Shown here piece by piece: positions 1 to 8,154 of a stretch of DNA of 64,000 nt (position 1 is the first letter of the stretch; every line of letters begins with the position of its first letter). Both the position numbers and the translations under genes were made by a program. The notes beneath the pieces are model-generated. The model made no database searches. It saw nothing but the letters and a program-made list of their open reading frames with translations, and was not told where the DNA came from. Source of the DNA: Malaciobacter pacificus (lineage in GTDB: Bacteria > Campylobacterota > Campylobacteria > Campylobacterales > Arcobacteraceae); contig NZ_CP035928.1 in the NCBI RefSeq assembly GCF_004214795.1, positions 1,302,001-1,366,000 of the forward strand, given 5' to 3'.

Positions 1-182
1 AATGACTCATAATTATATGTAGTTATTAATAGATTAATTTTTTTTTCATTTACTAAATTAACTAACTCATCTTCATTATTAAATCTTGATAGATTTTTAG
101 TATTTGAAATTAGATAGTCATTGATTTCATTATCTAATAGATTATCATAATAACCTATATTTAAAAATTTTAGTTCTCTCAT
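1..182 (-). CDS. Hypothetical protein, C-terminus cut by window edge
   Basis: An open frame starts at an ATG at 182 (complement), preceded by a GAGGAAATTT ribosome site, and stays open to the left edge, giving about 60 residues. The start reads MRELKFLNIGYY and later LVNEKKINLLITT. The alternation of a hydrophobic strand (LKFLNIG), a helix and a second strand (INLLITT) is what the first half of a response-regulator receiver domain looks like, but the usual acidic pair is not obvious. The receiver reading is an inference only; no function is assigned. Confidence 0.6.
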   Translation of the reverse strand, partial: MRELKFLNIGYYDNLLDNEINDYLISNTKNLSRFNNEDELVNLVNEKKINLLITTYNYES

Positions 183-317
183 AAATTTCCTCAAACTTCT
201 CATTTATTGTATTTTATCAATAAAATATGATAAAAAAATGAATTGAATAGGTATTTATATCATAGTAAAAATAAAAGATAATTTAAATAGATTTTAAATA
301 ATTTTGTATAACGTTAA
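183..317. other. Intergenic region, no gene seen
   Basis: Very AT-rich spacer between two minus-strand genes. It must hold the promoter of the gene at the left edge. No clear operator, RNA or small gene is visible. Confidence 0.5.
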
Positions 318-352
318 TGTAGAAAAAAACTATGTATAGTTATTTTTCTACA
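318..352 (-). terminator. Hairpin terminator overlapping the end of the lipoprotein gene
   Basis: TGTAGAAAAA and TTTTTCTACA form a long stem with AACTAT/ATAGTT inside. The stem includes the stop codon of the gene at 340-639, so it probably ends that transcript and protects its 3' end. Confidence 0.55.
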
Positions 353-639
353 GAAGAGAACATTTTTTGACAAATTTCTACTTGCATTCCTTCGTGCCAT
401 CCACAATTAAGACCACATTTAAAAATCGCAGATTTTTGTAGGTTTTGATTATTTATCTGTTTGATAGATTCATCTTTACACTCTTGTAAAGTTTTAAAAG
501 TTACAGGACTTTTTACACTTCTTTTTGTATTTTCTTTATCTGGGTAGATAAATGCAGTCCAATTTTCTTCTTCTTTCTCTCCAAAACATCCTGAGAAAAG
601 AACTGAAGCTGTAGCTAATATTAATAAGTTTTTTAACAT
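340..639 (-). CDS. Small lipoprotein of unknown function
   Basis: 99 residues. The N-terminus (MLKNLLILATASVLFSGCFG) is a lipoprotein signal with the lipobox LFSGC, so the mature protein should be lipid-anchored from Cys18. The mature part is short, charged and has several more cysteines (one in CKDE, two in CGLNCGW, one in CQK), which may form disulfides in the periplasm. No family is recognised. The gene stands alone between two minus-strand neighbours, and its stop codon lies in a terminator hairpin. Confidence 0.75.
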   Translation of the reverse strand: MLKNLLILATASVLFSGCFGEKEEENWTAFIYPDKENTKRSVKSPVTFKTLQECKDESIKQINNQNLQKSAIFKCGLNCGWHEGMQVEICQKMFSSVEK

Positions 640-688
640 AAATCTCTCTTTTTAATAAGGATTGTAATTAAAATAAGATTAATAAGTC

Positions 689-1456
689 TTAAACTGAAAT
701 ATTTTGCAAGCTCTCTTTTATTAGATTAAAGTTTTTAAGTTCTTCTTTTAGTCTTAAATTTTCTAAATATAGCTCAATTGCTTTTTTTAATTGCTCACTA
801 ATTTTACCTGTTGAAGCTGCTTTATTTATAGTATCAGGTTTATATCCAAGTTCAAAAGCTAATATCTTGTATGTTGAATTAAGATCTTTACAAACGCTTT
901 TTATTAAATTTGGGTTTAAGTCTTCAAATAGTTGAGCAGTATCTATGTCAAATGATTGTGCAACATCTTCTATTATTTCTCTTTTTTCTAAAAGAGTTTT
1001 TCTATATAAATATTGTTTATTTGACGGGTCAAATAGTTTTAAATTATCTTTTTTAATTGAAATAAAAAGATTTTTCCCATTACATCCTATGATTTTTTCA
1101 AAAGCATTCACTAATGATTCTTCATCTAAGTGCTTAAAAGTCTCAATAAACATAAATGAATTTATATATTTTGTTTTAGTTTTAGACTCTTTATACTCCT
1201 CAAAAGTAAACTCTACTAACTCATTTTTAAAATTTATTTGAAGACTCTCCTTTGGTATATGGGATTTTATTACCAAATGAAAATGCAATAAATTATCTCT
1301 ATTATTAGAAAAAATATTAATTATGTCTTTTTTATTTATACCTTTTTTAGATAGTTCATTTATTACTGTCTCTATGTAGTTTAAATCCTTATAGTTATTA
1401 TCTTTATCTCTAACTAAATAAGGAATTTTATTGTATAACTTCCCAACTTGTATCAT
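689..1456 (-). CDS. Hypothetical protein with possible C-terminal DNA-binding region
   Basis: 255 residues from the ATG at 1456, which has AGGGA eight bases upstream; a TTG at 1471 would add five residues but lacks a ribosome site. The N-terminal two thirds shows no recognised domain. The C-terminal 90 residues (YKILAFELGYKPDTINKAAS followed by a charged helix rich in Leu, Glu and Lys) resemble a helix-turn-helix followed by a coiled coil, as in some Campylobacterota regulators. A DNA-binding role is inferred, not shown. The gene is monocistronic. Confidence 0.65.
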   Translation of the reverse strand: MIQVGKLYNKIPYLVRDKDNNYKDLNYIETVINELSKKGINKKDIINIFSNNRDNLLHFHLVIKSHIPKESLQINFKNELVEFTFEEYKESKTKTKYINSFMFIETFKHLDEESLVNAFEKIIGCNGKNLFISIKKDNLKLFDPSNKQYLYRKTLLEKREIIEDVAQSFDIDTAQLFEDLNPNLIKSVCKDLNSTYKILAFELGYKPDTINKAASTGKISEQLKKAIELYLENLRLKEELKNFNLIKESLQNISV

Positions 1457-1613
1457 TCCGCTTCCCTGCAAATGTTTAAATTAACCTATTATATTATACA
1501 AATGTCTCAGAAATGACTCAATTTACCTTTTATAAAAAGAAATTACAAATTTTTGTTTTACAATTATTATACATTTACTATGTTATAATCAAAAAAAATA
1601 CAAAAGTGACACA

Positions 1614-1832
1614 ATGAGAAAAATAGTAGTTTCTATAATATTTGTTTTTACTTCATTAATGGCTAAAGTTGATTATAGTGAAATGAGTACTCAAGAGCTT
1701 ATTGCTATTATGGGATATGTAAAGAGTGAAAATAAAAAAGCATTTAATAAAGAGTTGAATTCTAGAGTTCCTTTAATGAATACAAAAGAGTATGAAATGT
1801 ATAAAAAAAATAAAGAGAAATTAAATAGATAA
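1614..1832 (+). CDS. Small exported protein, DUF1104-like
   Basis: 72 residues with a signal peptide (MRKIVVSIIFVFTSLMAK), so the product is periplasmic. The mature part contains YSEMSTQELIAIMG and RVPLMNTKEYEMYKK, a pattern like DUF1104 proteins of Campylobacterota. Its stop codon overlaps the start of the response regulator (TAATG), so it is translated together with the two-component system. A small periplasmic protein in this place may be a signal input for the downstream kinase, but that is inference. Confidence 0.7.
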   Translation: MRKIVVSIIFVFTSLMAKVDYSEMSTQELIAIMGYVKSENKKAFNKELNSRVPLMNTKEYEMYKKNKEKLNR

Positions 1833-2503
1833 TGAAAGCAACAATTTTACTATTAGAAGATGATTTAACACTTAGTGAAACAGTAGTTGAATATTTTCAA
1901 GACCAAGGCTTTGATATTGATTTTGTATATGATGGAGAAGAAGCACTCTCATTTATATATGAAAAAAATTATGATTTACTTTTACTTGATGTTAATGTTC
2001 CAAATAAAAATGGTTTTGAAGTTTTAAAAGAGATTAGATCTGAGGGTAATAAAACTCCAGCAATTTTTATAACTTCTTTGAACTCAATGGAGTCTTTAGA
2101 AGAAGGGTTTCAAAGTGGTTGTGATAATTATATTAGAAAGCCTTTTGAGTTAAAAGAGCTTTTACTTAGAGTGCAAACTATATTAAAAAGAGAGTTTGCA
2201 AATAGCAAAGAAGAGATTATTAAACTAGGGGATGGCTTAGTATTTAATTTAATTTCAAGTGAGTTAAAAAAAGATGATATTGAAATAAAACTAAATTTAA
2301 AAGAGTTAAAACTTTTAAAGCTATTTTTACAACATCCAAATGAACTTTTATCCCATGATAGAATTTATGATTTTGTTTGGAACTATGACGAAGAGTACAG
2401 TGATAACTCTTTAAGAACTTATATTAAAAATCTAAGAAAGATTGTAGGAAAAGAGAAAATTGTTAGTCTTAAAAAACTTGGATATAGATTTAACCAAGAG
2501 TGA
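1832..2503 (+). CDS. OmpR-family response regulator
   Basis: 223 residues. The receiver domain spans about 1-120 with the acidic pair EDD at 9-11, the phosphorylation aspartate near 53 in LLLLDVNVP and the lysine in RKPF. The C-terminal winged helix (about 135-223) has the typical ending TYIKNLRKIVGKEKI...LGYRF. It binds DNA after phosphorylation by the kinase encoded immediately downstream. The gene overlaps both neighbours, so the small exported protein, regulator, kinase and cytochrome form one transcription unit. Confidence 0.92.
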   Translation: MKATILLLEDDLTLSETVVEYFQDQGFDIDFVYDGEEALSFIYEKNYDLLLLDVNVPNKNGFEVLKEIRSEGNKTPAIFITSLNSMESLEEGFQSGCDNYIRKPFELKELLLRVQTILKREFANSKEEIIKLGDGLVFNLISSELKKDDIEIKLNLKELKLLKLFLQHPNELLSHDRIYDFVWNYDEEYSDNSLRTYIKNLRKIVGKEKIVSLKKLGYRFNQE

Positions 2504-3647
2504 GGCTAGAACACTTTTAGGTTTCGGTCTTGTTTATTCTTTATTAGTAGCTATTATTATAGGTAGTTTCGCTTTTTTATATTATACCTTTCAAAAAGAT
2601 TTAATGCTTCAAAATAAAAGAGAGATACTTCAAGAACATTCAAATGATTTTGTAACTAGATTAAAAGATTTACATATTAATTTTGATAAATATAAGTTTT
2701 ATCCTAGAGTTGATGAATATCAATCAGCTATTTTAGATTCTGAATATAAACAGATTTTCTCTTTATTAAACTCACAAAATATAAATCTAAGTAAAGGTAT
2801 TTATCTAAGTGGTGATTATATACATTTTATTAAAGAACCTGAATCATACTACTTAGGTGCGAAATATGTAATCATAGAGATTAAAGATGATAAACAGTGG
2901 CTTATAAAGGTTAATAATGAGATTATTTTAATCTCTTTAATTGCATTTTTTATAATGATGCTTATAGGTTATTTTTTAGCTAATATTTTTTTAAAGCCAA
3001 TGAAAGATGCGCTTAATTTATTAGATAGATTTATTAAAGACACAACACATGAATTAAATACTCCAATATCAGCCATTTTAACTAATATTGAGATGATTGA
3101 TAAACAAAGTTTAGATGAAAAATTATATAAAAAAATTAATAGAATCGAAATTGGTGCTAAAACAGTATCTAATATATATGAAGATTTAACTTTTATCACT
3201 TTAAATAATAAAATTATTTCAGAAAATAAAGATTTAGATTTAACAAAAATTCTTAAACAAAGAGTAGAGTATTTTAAAGCACTTGCAGCTATGAAAAAAG
3301 TTGGTTTTAAAATACAAATAGATGAAGATATAAAACTCTTTTGTGATGAAAAGAAGATTTCAAAACTGATTGATAATATTTTATCTAATGCAATAAAATA
3401 TAATAAGATTGCAGGAACTATAAGTATTGTTTTAAAAGAGGGCTATTTATCTATTGAAGACACTGGAAAAGGTATTAGTAAAGAAAACCTTGATAATTTG
3501 TTTGAAAGATATGCAAGATTTGATAAAAGTATTGGTGGTTTTGGTATAGGTTTAAATATTGTTTCACTTATTGCAAAAGAGTATAATTTAAAAATTAATG
3601 TTTCTTCAAAACTTAATGTTGGAACGAAAGTAGAGATAAAATGGTAA
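2478..3647 (+). CDS. Membrane sensor histidine kinase
   Basis: About 389 residues from the TTG at 2478 (LDIDLTKSEARTLLGF); an upstream TTG at 2460 is possible. Two membrane helices flank a periplasmic domain of about 110 residues with no recognised fold. The H-box is DTTHELNTPISAI, followed by the ATP-binding domain with DNILSNAIKYNK (N box), IEDTGKGI (G1) and GGFGIGLNIV (G2). It lies in a different frame from the regulator and overlaps its 3' end by 26 bases. The signal is unknown; the cytochrome gene downstream hints at a redox or respiratory theme. Confidence 0.9.
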   Translation: MDIDLTKSEARTLLGFGLVYSLLVAIIIGSFAFLYYTFQKDLMLQNKREILQEHSNDFVTRLKDLHINFDKYKFYPRVDEYQSAILDSEYKQIFSLLNSQNINLSKGIYLSGDYIHFIKEPESYYLGAKYVIIEIKDDKQWLIKVNNEIILISLIAFFIMMLIGYFLANIFLKPMKDALNLLDRFIKDTTHELNTPISAILTNIEMIDKQSLDEKLYKKINRIEIGAKTVSNIYEDLTFITLNNKIISENKDLDLTKILKQRVEYFKALAAMKKVGFKIQIDEDIKLFCDEKKISKLIDNILSNAIKYNKIAGTISIVLKEGYLSIEDTGKGISKENLDNLFERYARFDKSIGGFGIGLNIVSLIAKEYNLKINVSSKLNVGTKVEIKW

Positions 3648-3973
3648 AAAAACTTTTGTTTATACTTTTAATAGTAAATATTTCATATGCCAAAGATATA
3701 TATGAAATAAACTGTGTTAAATGTCATAAAAAACTACCTGTAAGTATTGATAAATATTTTTATAGATATCTTTTAAAATATAGTGGTGAAAAAGCTGTTA
3801 AAACATCTATGTTTGAATATTTAAAGAATCCATCAAAAGACAAAACTATTATGCCTGAAGCTTTTATAAATAGATTTGGTGTAAAAAAGAGAAGTAAACT
3901 AAAAGATGATAAATTAAAAGATGCTATTGATATTTATTGGGAAAAGTATAAAGTTTTTGGAAAACTAAAATAA
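3641..3973 (+). CDS. Periplasmic single-heme c-type cytochrome
   Basis: 110 residues with a signal peptide (MVKKLLFILLIVNISYA) and one heme c attachment motif, CVKCH, close to the mature N-terminus. A methionine in KTIMPEAF is a good candidate for the second iron ligand. The fold is otherwise lysine-rich. It overlaps the end of the kinase gene by seven bases and closes the operon before a strong palindromic terminator. It could carry electrons or sense redox state for the two-component system. Confidence 0.8.
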   Translation: MVKKLLFILLIVNISYAKDIYEINCVKCHKKLPVSIDKYFYRYLLKYSGEKAVKTSMFEYLKNPSKDKTIMPEAFINRFGVKKRSKLKDDKLKDAIDIYWEKYKVFGKLK

Positions 3974-3997
3974 AACTCAAGTTTAAACTTGAGTTTT
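3972..3997. terminator. Bidirectional terminator
   Basis: A perfect 26-base palindrome: AAAACTCAAG and CTTGAGTTTT around a TTTAAA centre. It lies between the convergent cytochrome and flagellin genes and has A/T runs on both sides, so it can stop transcription from either direction. Confidence 0.85.
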
Positions 3998-3999
3998 AT

Positions 4000-4827
4000 C
4001 TAACTTAGTAATCTAGTTACTACATCTTGATTAGGATTTCCTTGTGCTTGTACAAATGCACCAATTTGACTTAATATATTTTGTTTAGAAAAATTAGCTG
4101 ACTCTGCTGCATAATCTGTATTGAAAACAGAAGCTGCTTGAAGAGTACTTGCTTCTTGTGTTAATAAAGTATTATTAGCACTTTGTAATTGGTTTACTGT
4201 TGAACCAACTTCTCCTCTAAAATCATTTAGACCATCAATTGCATTGTCAATATCTTCAAGGTATGCTCTAGCATCAGCACTTGAAAAGCTAGAGATATCT
4301 TGATTTAATAAATCACTTAATCCTAAACCTTCAGTATTTGATTGAATTCCTGATTGTTCAATTAAGTCTTGACCTTCGATTCCTGATTGATATTGTAAAT
4401 CAGAACTAGCAGATGAGTCTTCACTACTTGCTTGAAGTAGATTTTGACCATTGTAGTTTGTACTTTGTGCAATATTATCAAATGCTTTTAGTTGCCCTTG
4501 AATATCTTTAAGTATTGCTTCTCTACCTTCATCGCTAGTAGTATCAGTTGCTGCTTGAGTTAGTTTTTGTTTTATATCATCTAAAATATTAGATTGTGAA
4601 TTTAAAGCACCATCTGTTATTTGAGATGCAGCAATCGCAGAGTTTGTATTTTCAATAGCTTGTGAGTAACCATTACTTTGAGCTAATAAATTATCTGCAA
4701 TAGCTAAACTAGAAGCATCATCACTAGCTTGATTTATCTCTATCCCAGTCGCAATTCTATTTAATGCTTGATTAGCATTTAAATAGATATCATTGTTTAT
4801 AATAGGGTTATTACCATTAATTTGCAT
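4000..4827 (-). CDS. Flagellin
   Basis: 275 residues from the ATG at 4827, which has AAGGAG upstream; an in-frame ATG at 4848 has none. The N-terminus (ALNRIATGIEINQASDDAS, then SLAIADNLLAQSNGYSQAIEN) and the C-terminus are the two helical D0/D1 regions of flagellin. The central variable part is short and rich in Ser, Gln and Asp, so the filament subunit is small, as in Arcobacter-type flagellins. It is exported by the flagellar system. The gene is alone, with no chaperone or cap gene nearby. A TATAAT box lies about 20 bases upstream of the start. Confidence 0.9.
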   Translation of the reverse strand: MQINGNNPIINNDIYLNANQALNRIATGIEINQASDDASSLAIADNLLAQSNGYSQAIENTNSAIAASQITDGALNSQSNILDDIKQKLTQAATDTTSDEGREAILKDIQGQLKAFDNIAQSTNYNGQNLLQASSEDSSASSDLQYQSGIEGQDLIEQSGIQSNTEGLGLSDLLNQDISSFSSADARAYLEDIDNAIDGLNDFRGEVGSTVNQLQSANNTLLTQEASTLQAASVFNTDYAAESANFSKQNILSQIGAFVQAQGNPNQDVVTRLLS

Positions 4828-4930
4828 GATAGACTCCTTTGAATACATTATATTCCTAGTAAAATTAAAATATTATTAAACAATTAGATATTTTATTTTA
4901 CCTTTGTTATAATGCCAAAAAAGTGAGTTT

Positions 4931-5257
4931 ATGGATATTAAATTACAATTAGAAGATATTATTAAACTATTTAAAGACAAAGAGTTTGTAAAATGCCATG
5001 ATGAATTAGAGCATTTATGGCGAGAGTACAAAAATGATGAATCTACTAGAAAAGAATCATTTATACTAAAGGCTTTTACAAATGCAGTAGTTGTTTTTGA
5101 ATTAGAAAATATGAATAGAATACAACACAGTAAAAATGTATGGAATACATATAAAAAATATGAATATTTAATAGATAAATTAGATAGTGTAAATAAAAGC
5201 CAATACATAGAATTAAAAGAATTGATATATAAATATAAAGAAGAGTTAGATAAGTGA
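4931..5257 (+). CDS. DUF309 family protein
   Basis: 108 residues, all helical, with the DUF309 signature: FKDKEFVKCHDELEHLWREY (conserved His, Glu and Trp). DUF309 proteins are small and soluble, of unknown biochemical role. Its 3' end overlaps the GTG start of the exonuclease gene by four bases, so the two are probably translated together. Confidence 0.8.
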   Translation: MDIKLQLEDIIKLFKDKEFVKCHDELEHLWREYKNDESTRKESFILKAFTNAVVVFELENMNRIQHSKNVWNTYKKYEYLIDKLDSVNKSQYIELKELIYKYKEELDK

Positions 5258-5769
5258 TAATATTAGATTTTGAGACAAATAGTGGAAATATAGGTGATGT
5301 ATTAGAAGTAGCAGCTGTAAAGATTGATAGTGATTTTAATATATTAGATAAATTTCATAGATACTACTTATCAAGATATCCAGTTAATTATTACTCATAT
5401 GCAGTACATAGATTAACACCTGAGTTGATATTAGATTATAGAAAAGATAAAGATTATGTTTCATATTTTACTGAAGATGAAGATTTCGAAGAGTTTTGTT
5501 ATAAAGCTAAAACTTTAGTTGCTCATAATATAAATTTTGAATTAAGACATATAAATAATCGTGTTAAGTTTCAAAATCATATATGTACAATGAAAGAGAA
5601 TAGAGTAAAAGTAAATGTATATGGTAAGAATGGAAGAGTAAAAAATCCAAAACTAGATGAAACTTGTGCATACTATGGAATAGAGTTTGAAGCAGACAAA
5701 TATCATAGTGCTACATATGATGTAACAAAGACATATGAAATACTAAAAAGAATGAATATCAAGTTTTAA
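5254..5769 (+). CDS. DnaQ-like 3'-5' exonuclease
   Basis: 171 residues starting with GTG. Exo I motif DFET at the N-terminus, an Exo II-like HNINFE in the middle and Exo III HSATYDVTKTYEIL near the C-terminus place it in the DEDD exonuclease superfamily. In Exo II the usual Asp of HNxxFD is a Glu. It is a single-domain protein, so it may be a repair or RNA-trimming exonuclease or a proofreading-like subunit; the sequence does not decide which. It is coupled to the DUF309 gene. Confidence 0.8.
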   Translation: MIILDFETNSGNIGDVLEVAAVKIDSDFNILDKFHRYYLSRYPVNYYSYAVHRLTPELILDYRKDKDYVSYFTEDEDFEEFCYKAKTLVAHNINFELRHINNRVKFQNHICTMKENRVKVNVYGKNGRVKNPKLDETCAYYGIEFEADKYHSATYDVTKTYEILKRMNIKF

Positions 5770-5844
5770 ACTTATATCAACTGATAATTTTTTCCTACAA
5801 ATAAAAGCTTTTTTGTCATAAAATAAAAGAAAAAAGGGTTTATT

Positions 5845-6801
5845 ATGAGAATAGGAGTATCTTCGTGTCTAATAGGAAATAAAGTTAGATATGACGGAAT
5901 GAATGCAAATGATAAGTTTATTGCAAATATTCTGTCAAAATATTTTGAACTAATCCCTTATTGTCCTGAAACAACTATTTGGGGAAGTCCAAGAGAGGCT
6001 ATAAGATTAGTTGAAGATGAGCAGGGTGTTGTAAAAGTTGTTACTTCTAATAAAGAAGCAAAGGTAGTAACTGATGAGTTAAAAGATATATCTTCACAAA
6101 CTGCACAAGAAGCAGGTGAAGATGAGTTATGTGGATTTATACTTAAATCAGCATCTCCTACTTGTGGATTAGAAAGAGTTAAGGTATATAAACCTTTAAA
6201 TGCACCAAGTGAGAAAAAAGGTGTAGGATTATTTGCAGCTGAATTAAAAAAGAGATATCCATATTTACCAATGGAAGAAGAGGGTAGATTAAATGACCCT
6301 TGGCTTAGAGAAAACTTTTTAATGCAAACTTTTGCATATGGTGACTTACAAAAATTTTTAAAATCAAATCCAACTTTTAATGATTTAGTAGTGTTTCATA
6401 CATCTTATAAGTATTTAATTTATGCAAAAGCAGAGAGTGCTTATAAGACATTAGGAAATATTGTTGCTAACCATGATAAAAAGAGTTTAGAGTTAGTATT
6501 AAAAAACTATAAAGAAGAGTTTTTAAAAGCTATAAATCTAAAAGGTAGTGTTAAAAAGACATATAATGTACTTTTACATATATATGGATACTTTAAAAGA
6601 GATATTACACCTGATGAAAAAGAGCATGTATTATCAACTCTTGAAGAGTATAAACAGAAAATCATACCTCTTATTGCTGTTATGAAGATAATTAACTTAT
6701 ATGCTAAGAGATTTGATGTACAGTATTTAAAAGCTCAAAAGTTTTTAAATCCTTATCCAAAAGAATTAGCACTTAGAAGTGATGTAAGAGCGTACAAATA
6801 A
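5845..6801 (+). CDS. DUF523-DUF1722 protein
   Basis: 318 residues. The N-terminal DUF523 domain starts IGVSSCLIGNKVRYDG and has conserved cysteines (SSCLIG, IPYCPE, SPTCGLERV). The C-terminal DUF1722 domain (about 190-318) contains FHTSYKYLIYAKAESAYKTLG. The two-domain form is widespread and often sits beside photolyase genes, as here, where the photolyase starts two bases after the stop. A role in DNA repair or light response is suggested by this link but not established. Confidence 0.85.
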   Translation: MRIGVSSCLIGNKVRYDGMNANDKFIANILSKYFELIPYCPETTIWGSPREAIRLVEDEQGVVKVVTSNKEAKVVTDELKDISSQTAQEAGEDELCGFILKSASPTCGLERVKVYKPLNAPSEKKGVGLFAAELKKRYPYLPMEEEGRLNDPWLRENFLMQTFAYGDLQKFLKSNPTFNDLVVFHTSYKYLIYAKAESAYKTLGNIVANHDKKSLELVLKNYKEEFLKAINLKGSVKKTYNVLLHIYGYFKRDITPDEKEHVLSTLEEYKQKIIPLIAVMKIINLYAKRFDVQYLKAQKFLNPYPKELALRSDVRAYK

Positions 6802-6802
6802 A

Positions 6803-8152
6803 ATGAAACAGATACTTTGGTTTAGAAGAGACTTAAGAGTTAATGATAGTGAAATATTGGCAAATGCCAAAGATGAGGTATTGCCTATATTTATTTTTGA
6901 TAAGGATATCTTAGAAAAACTATCAAAAGATGATAAAAGAGTAACTTTTATTTATCAAAGTGTTTTAAAACTAAAAAAAGAATTAAAAGATATTGGTCTT
7001 GATTTAGCGATTTTTTATTCAACTCCAGTTGAAGTATTTAAAAGTTTGCAAAAAGATGGATTTGATGAGGTATTAGCAAGTATTGATTATGAGCAATATA
7101 GTATTAGAAGAGATAATCAAATAGAACAAATTGTATCTATGAGAAGATTTTTAGATTCGTTTATTTTAAAGCCTCATACTCATACAAAAAAAGATAAAAC
7201 ACCATATAAGGTTTTTACTCCATTTTACAAATCACTTAATTATATTTGGGAAAGTGAAGCCTTGCAAGAGTTTGAAACTCCAAAGAATTTAAAGAAGATA
7301 GAGTTTGATTATGAAACTATTCCTACTTTAGAAGAGATGGGATTTGAAAAACAGGGATTACCTGAGTTTTTAAACAAAAGTGCTGATGAGCTTATTTTTG
7401 ATTTTTCACAAAAAATTAGTGATTATCAAGAAGCAAGAGATGTTTTTTATAAAGATGGAACATCAAATTTAGCAGTGCACTTAAGATTTGGACTTATTAG
7501 TCCAAGACAAGTTTTTAATAAAATAAAAAAATTAAGAGCACCTCAAGGTCAAAAAGATTTCTACATTAGAGAGTTATTTTGGAGAGAATTTTATAACTAT
7601 ATTTTATTTCATTTCCCAAAAAGTGAAACTCAAAATTTCAATGGTATAAAAATAAATTGGCGAAATGATGAGAATGAATTTAAAGCTTGGTGTGAAGGAA
7701 ATACGGGTGTTCCTATAATTGATGCTTCTATGAGATACTTTAATCAAACAGGAACTATGCATAATAGATTAAGAATGATTGTATCTTCATATCTAACGAA
7801 AAACTTACTTATAGATTGGAAATGGGGTGAGAGGTATTTTGCTTCTAAATTACTTGATTATGAAGCAAGTTCAAATATAGGTTCTTGGCAGTGGGCAGCT
7901 AGTACTGGTGCAGATAGTGTGCCTTATTTTAGGATTTTTAATCCATATTTACAATCAGCAAAATTTGATAAAGAAGCAATATTTATCAAAAAAGTTATAC
8001 CACAGTTAAAAGATATTGAAAATAAACTTATTCATACTGAAGGAGGAGTTCAATCTAACTTATTTGTAGATTACCCTTTAAGTATAGTTTCTATTTCCTA
8101 CTCAAGAGATAGAGCAATAAAAGAGTTTAAAAGAGCAAATTCAAAAGAGTAG
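6803..8152 (+). CDS. phrB: Deoxyribodipyrimidine photolyase
   Basis: 449 residues. The N-terminal alpha/beta antenna domain begins ILWFRRDLRVND. The C-terminal helical FAD domain has TGVPIIDASMRYFNQTG, MHNRLRM and the ASTGADSVPYFRIFNP segment typical of CPD photolyases. The enzyme uses blue light and FADH- to split cyclobutane pyrimidine dimers. It sits between the DUF523/DUF1722 gene and a CrtI-like oxidoreductase with almost no spacing, so the three are probably one operon. Confidence 0.93.
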   Translation: MKQILWFRRDLRVNDSEILANAKDEVLPIFIFDKDILEKLSKDDKRVTFIYQSVLKLKKELKDIGLDLAIFYSTPVEVFKSLQKDGFDEVLASIDYEQYSIRRDNQIEQIVSMRRFLDSFILKPHTHTKKDKTPYKVFTPFYKSLNYIWESEALQEFETPKNLKKIEFDYETIPTLEEMGFEKQGLPEFLNKSADELIFDFSQKISDYQEARDVFYKDGTSNLAVHLRFGLISPRQVFNKIKKLRAPQGQKDFYIRELFWREFYNYILFHFPKSETQNFNGIKINWRNDENEFKAWCEGNTGVPIIDASMRYFNQTGTMHNRLRMIVSSYLTKNLLIDWKWGERYFASKLLDYEASSNIGSWQWAASTGADSVPYFRIFNPYLQSAKFDKEAIFIKKVIPQLKDIENKLIHTEGGVQSNLFVDYPLSIVSISYSRDRAIKEFKRANSKE

Positions 8153-8154
8153 TT

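Noticed and set aside
4876-5208. A minus-strand protein between flagellin and DUF309
   Set aside because: It is the antisense shadow of the DUF309 gene, which has a clear family match.
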